Shown in pieces: positions 61,637 through 64,000 of a DNA stretch of 64,000 nucleotides. Numbering within the stretch: position 1 is the stretch's first letter; each line of letters opens with the position of its first letter. The DNA is taken from NCBI RefSeq assembly GCF_000421965.1, contig NZ_ATAY01000063.1, forward strand, positions 264,068-328,067. Direction: 5' to 3'. The translations under genes and the position numbers were made by a program. The notes below the pieces were generated by a model, which was not told where the DNA came from, did no database searches, and saw only the letters and a program-made list of their open reading frames with translations. This DNA is from Ruminiclostridium papyrosolvens C7. Lineage in GTDB: Bacteria > Bacillota > Clostridia > Acetivibrionales > DSM-1351.

Positions 61637-63010
61637 ATGAAAACCCTCCAAAGAAAATATGATGTAGTTGTTATTGGCGGTGGTCCAGGTGGCATCCCTG
61701 CAGCAATTGCAGCAAGCAGAAATGGTGCAAAAGTACTTCTGGTAGAAAAGAGCGGATATCTTGGCGGTAATTTGACGATAGGTTTACCGTTGTTAGGGTA
61801 TCTGGACAAAGACGGTAAACCTGTAACTGCAGGTATCGCACAAGAACTTGTTGATGAACTGAAAAAACGTAATTCCTGTACAGATCATTATCCCTGCCCT
61901 ATGCACAATTCTATAACTCTTTACGACCATGAGATTTTTAAAGTCGTTGCATTTGAGATGTGTCTTAATGCAGGCGTTGAAATACTTTTGCATACTGAAA
62001 TTATTGATACCAACGTAGAGAATGGTAAGATTAAAGCAGTTACGCTATTTGGAAAGGGTTATCATATTGAGGTAGAGGCTGCTGTCTATATAGATGCCAG
62101 CGGAGATGGTGACATGGGCTATATGGCAGGTGCTACCTACAACATGGGTCAAAAGGACACCGGTGCATTGCAGCCACCTACTCTTATGTTTACTTTAGGT
62201 AATGTTGATACCGACAAAACAATAGAATTCATAGCAAGTGATCCTGAACAGATGCGTTTATGTAATACTATTGAATGTGACTTTGACAAGTACAATGCTG
62301 AATTTTTCCGTTCAAACCCATACCATGTAATGGTTGGTCTACGTAAGCTATTCCTTGAACTTAAAGCAAAAGGCGAATTGCCTGTTGATAGAGACACCCT
62401 TATTTACATTAAAAGTCTGATTCCTGGGGAGGTACACATTAATTCTACTAGACATCTGGGAATTAACGGCAGTGATGTACTGGATTTGACTCGTTCAGAA
62501 ATTGAGGGCCATTTACAGATTCCAAAGCTGGTGGAAACACTCAAAAAGTATGTTCCCGGATTTGAAAATTGCTATATAACTCAGATATATCCTTCAATGG
62601 GTATCCGTGAAACACGTCGTTTCGCCGGCCTCTGTGAATTGACTGAGGAAAAGATCATGGTGGGTGACGTGCCGGAAGACACAGTGGCGCTGGGTTCCTA
62701 CATCATTGACATACATGAAGGTAACGGCGCAGGTACAATTGTTAAGCGCATAAAGCCCTACGGTATTCCATACGGATGTACAGTAAGTAAGGATATTGAC
62801 AACCTTATGTTCAGCGGCAGATGCGCTTCGTTGGATGCAGTAGTTATGAGTTCTGCAAGGGTTATGCCAACCTGTATGGCTATAGGAGAGGCAGCCGGCG
62901 TAGGTGCTGCACTGGCAGTTAAGCAGAATATCCTTCCCTCTCAGGTGGATGTGAAGGAAGTTCGTAACATCCTCCGCAATGCCAACGTAATTCTTGAACC
63001 CGCTGAATAA
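61637..63010 (+). CDS. FAD_oxidored-family flavoprotein 5
   Basis: The 457-residue protein has the FAD motif VIGGGPGGIPAAIAASRNG near 12-30, DASGDGDMGYMAGATYNMG near 155, and GRCASLDAVVMSSAR with MAIGEAAGVGAALA at the C-terminus. AAGGAG precedes the ATG. It is more distant from flavoproteins 3 and 4 than they are from each other, so it may act on a different substrate or as a partner subunit. It sits 43 bp after flavoprotein 4 and 69 bp before the epimerase gene. Confidence 0.82.
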   Translation: MKTLQRKYDVVVIGGGPGGIPAAIAASRNGAKVLLVEKSGYLGGNLTIGLPLLGYLDKDGKPVTAGIAQELVDELKKRNSCTDHYPCPMHNSITLYDHEIFKVVAFEMCLNAGVEILLHTEIIDTNVENGKIKAVTLFGKGYHIEVEAAVYIDASGDGDMGYMAGATYNMGQKDTGALQPPTLMFTLGNVDTDKTIEFIASDPEQMRLCNTIECDFDKYNAEFFRSNPYHVMVGLRKLFLELKAKGELPVDRDTLIYIKSLIPGEVHINSTRHLGINGSDVLDLTRSEIEGHLQIPKLVETLKKYVPGFENCYITQIYPSMGIRETRRFAGLCELTEEKIMVGDVPEDTVALGSYIIDIHEGNGAGTIVKRIKPYGIPYGCTVSKDIDNLMFSGRCASLDAVVMSSARVMPTCMAIGEAAGVGAALAVKQNILPSQVDVKEVRNILRNANVILEPAE

Positions 63011-63079
63011 AATCAGCATATAAGTGTGGGAGTATTGTCAGATGTGTCGAAGTGATTTCTGCCTTTAAGGAGGACTAAC

Positions 63080-63958
63080 ATGAAACATGGTATATATTAC
63101 GCATATTGGGAGCAAGAATGGGAAGCTGATTATAAATATTATATTGAAAAGGTTGCAAAACTTGGTTTTGATATTCTAGAGATAGCAGCTTCACCACTAC
63201 CTTTTTACAGTGACAATCAGATTAACGAACTAAAAGCATGTGCCCGTGGCAATGGAATTACTCTTACGGTGGGTCATGGACCCAATGCAGAACAAAATCT
63301 GTCATCTCCTGACCCTGATATTCGCAAAAATGCTAAAGCCTTTTATACAGATTTACTAAAACGTCTTTACAAGCTGGATGTACATTTGATAGGTGGAGCT
63401 ATATATTCTTATTGGCCGGTAGATTACACAAAGACAATTGATAAAAAAGGTGATTGGGAGCGCAGCGTTGAAAATGTTCGAGAAGTTGCCCAGGTAGCTG
63501 AGGCTTGTGGAGTGGATTTCTGCCTTGAGGTTCTTAATAGATTTGAGAATTATTTAATTAACACCGCACAAGAGGGTGTAGATTTTGTAAAACAGGTTGG
63601 TCACAGCAATGTAAAGGTAATGCTTGATACCTTCCATATGAATATCGAGGAAGATAGTATGGGAGGTGCAATCAGGACTGCAGGCTCTTACTTGGGACAT
63701 TTACACACCGGCGAATGTAATCGAAAAGTTCCCGGTAGAGGAAGAATTCCATGGATAGAAATTGGTAAGGCACTTGCTGATATAGGTTATAACGGCAGCG
63801 TTGTTATGGAACCTTTTGTAAGAATGGGCGGAACTGTCGGATCCAATATTAAGGTTTGGCGTGATATTAGCAACGGTGCAGATGAGGAAAAGCTGGACAG
63901 AGAAGCACAGGCCTCACTTAATTTTTCCAGATATGTGCTAGAAAACCGCAAACCATAG
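63080..63958 (+). CDS. D-allulose (D-psicose) 3-epimerase
   Basis: This 292-residue TIM-barrel enzyme interconverts D-allulose and D-fructose at C3 with a divalent metal. From memory it is almost identical to the characterised C. cellulolyticum H10 enzyme, beginning MKHGIYYAYWEQEWEADYKY. The four metal ligands are in the known positions: Glu150, Asp183, His209 and Glu244. The catalytic pair of this family is Glu150 and Glu244. AAGGAGG precedes the ATG. It is the third gene of the plus-strand operon behind two flavoproteins. Together with the PfkB fructokinase and polyol dehydrogenases across the locus it suggests rare ketose or polyol use through fructose. Confidence 0.95.
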   Translation: MKHGIYYAYWEQEWEADYKYYIEKVAKLGFDILEIAASPLPFYSDNQINELKACARGNGITLTVGHGPNAEQNLSSPDPDIRKNAKAFYTDLLKRLYKLDVHLIGGAIYSYWPVDYTKTIDKKGDWERSVENVREVAQVAEACGVDFCLEVLNRFENYLINTAQEGVDFVKQVGHSNVKVMLDTFHMNIEEDSMGGAIRTAGSYLGHLHTGECNRKVPGRGRIPWIEIGKALADIGYNGSVVMEPFVRMGGTVGSNIKVWRDISNGADEEKLDREAQASLNFSRYVLENRKP

Positions 63959-64000
63959 TACTTCTGGTAATACAGGTATATGCAATAATATGACGAGCTG

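Overview
The window looks like the chromosome of a mesophilic, cellulosome-forming anaerobic Firmicute close to Ruminiclostridium (Clostridium) cellulolyticum. It is AT-rich and uses strong AGGAGG-type ribosome binding sites. It carries a secreted dockerin protein, many oxygen-sensitive radical SAM enzymes, and an epimerase that, from memory, is nearly identical to the characterised D-psicose (D-allulose) 3-epimerase of C. cellulolyticum H10. Almost all genes lie on the minus strand.

Region 1 (1-6134) is housekeeping: the methionine ABC importer genes metN and metI (metI cut by the window edge), a divergent Rrf2 regulator, the sulfur transferase larE, topoisomerase III topB, and a HAD phosphatase.

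Region 2 (6189-37503) is the most unusual part. One promoter (34174-34203) starts a minus-strand operon of 22 closely packed genes that ends at a clear intrinsic terminator (6189-6228). The first gene encodes a LoaP-type NusG paralogue, a dedicated antiterminator of long biosynthetic operons. There is no NRPS or PKS. The operon holds five B12-binding-type radical SAM proteins (three of them close paralogues), one SPASM-like radical SAM protein, two UbiU/UbiV-like pairs of U32 proteins, a TobZ/CmcH-type O-carbamoyltransferase, an acyl carrier protein with an ANL ligase, three glycosyltransferases, a PIG-L deacetylase, a DUF362/ferredoxin protein, and an ABC-2 exporter. Upstream lie a mannose-1-phosphate guanylyltransferase and two papain-like (BtrH/C39-type) proteins, one of them decayed. 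I infer an anaerobically made, glycosylated, hydroxylated and O-carbamoylated exported metabolite whose structure cannot be read from the sequence.

Region 3 (37566-43461) covers carbohydrate use and ion balance: an intracellular GH43 enzyme with a divergent AraC regulator, a secreted dockerin/DUF3237 protein, and a CPA1 Na+/H+ antiporter.

Region 4 (43765-63958) is a rare-sugar or polyol locus. It has a YesM/YesN-type two-component system, an LplB/YtcP-type ABC importer with lipoprotein binding protein, five FAD_oxidored-family flavoproteins, three zinc alcohol dehydrogenases, a PfkB sugar kinase and the allulose 3-epimerase. One flavoprotein gene needs a -1 frameshift at an A8 run near its start. 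No tRNA, rRNA, CRISPR array or intact insertion sequence was seen.
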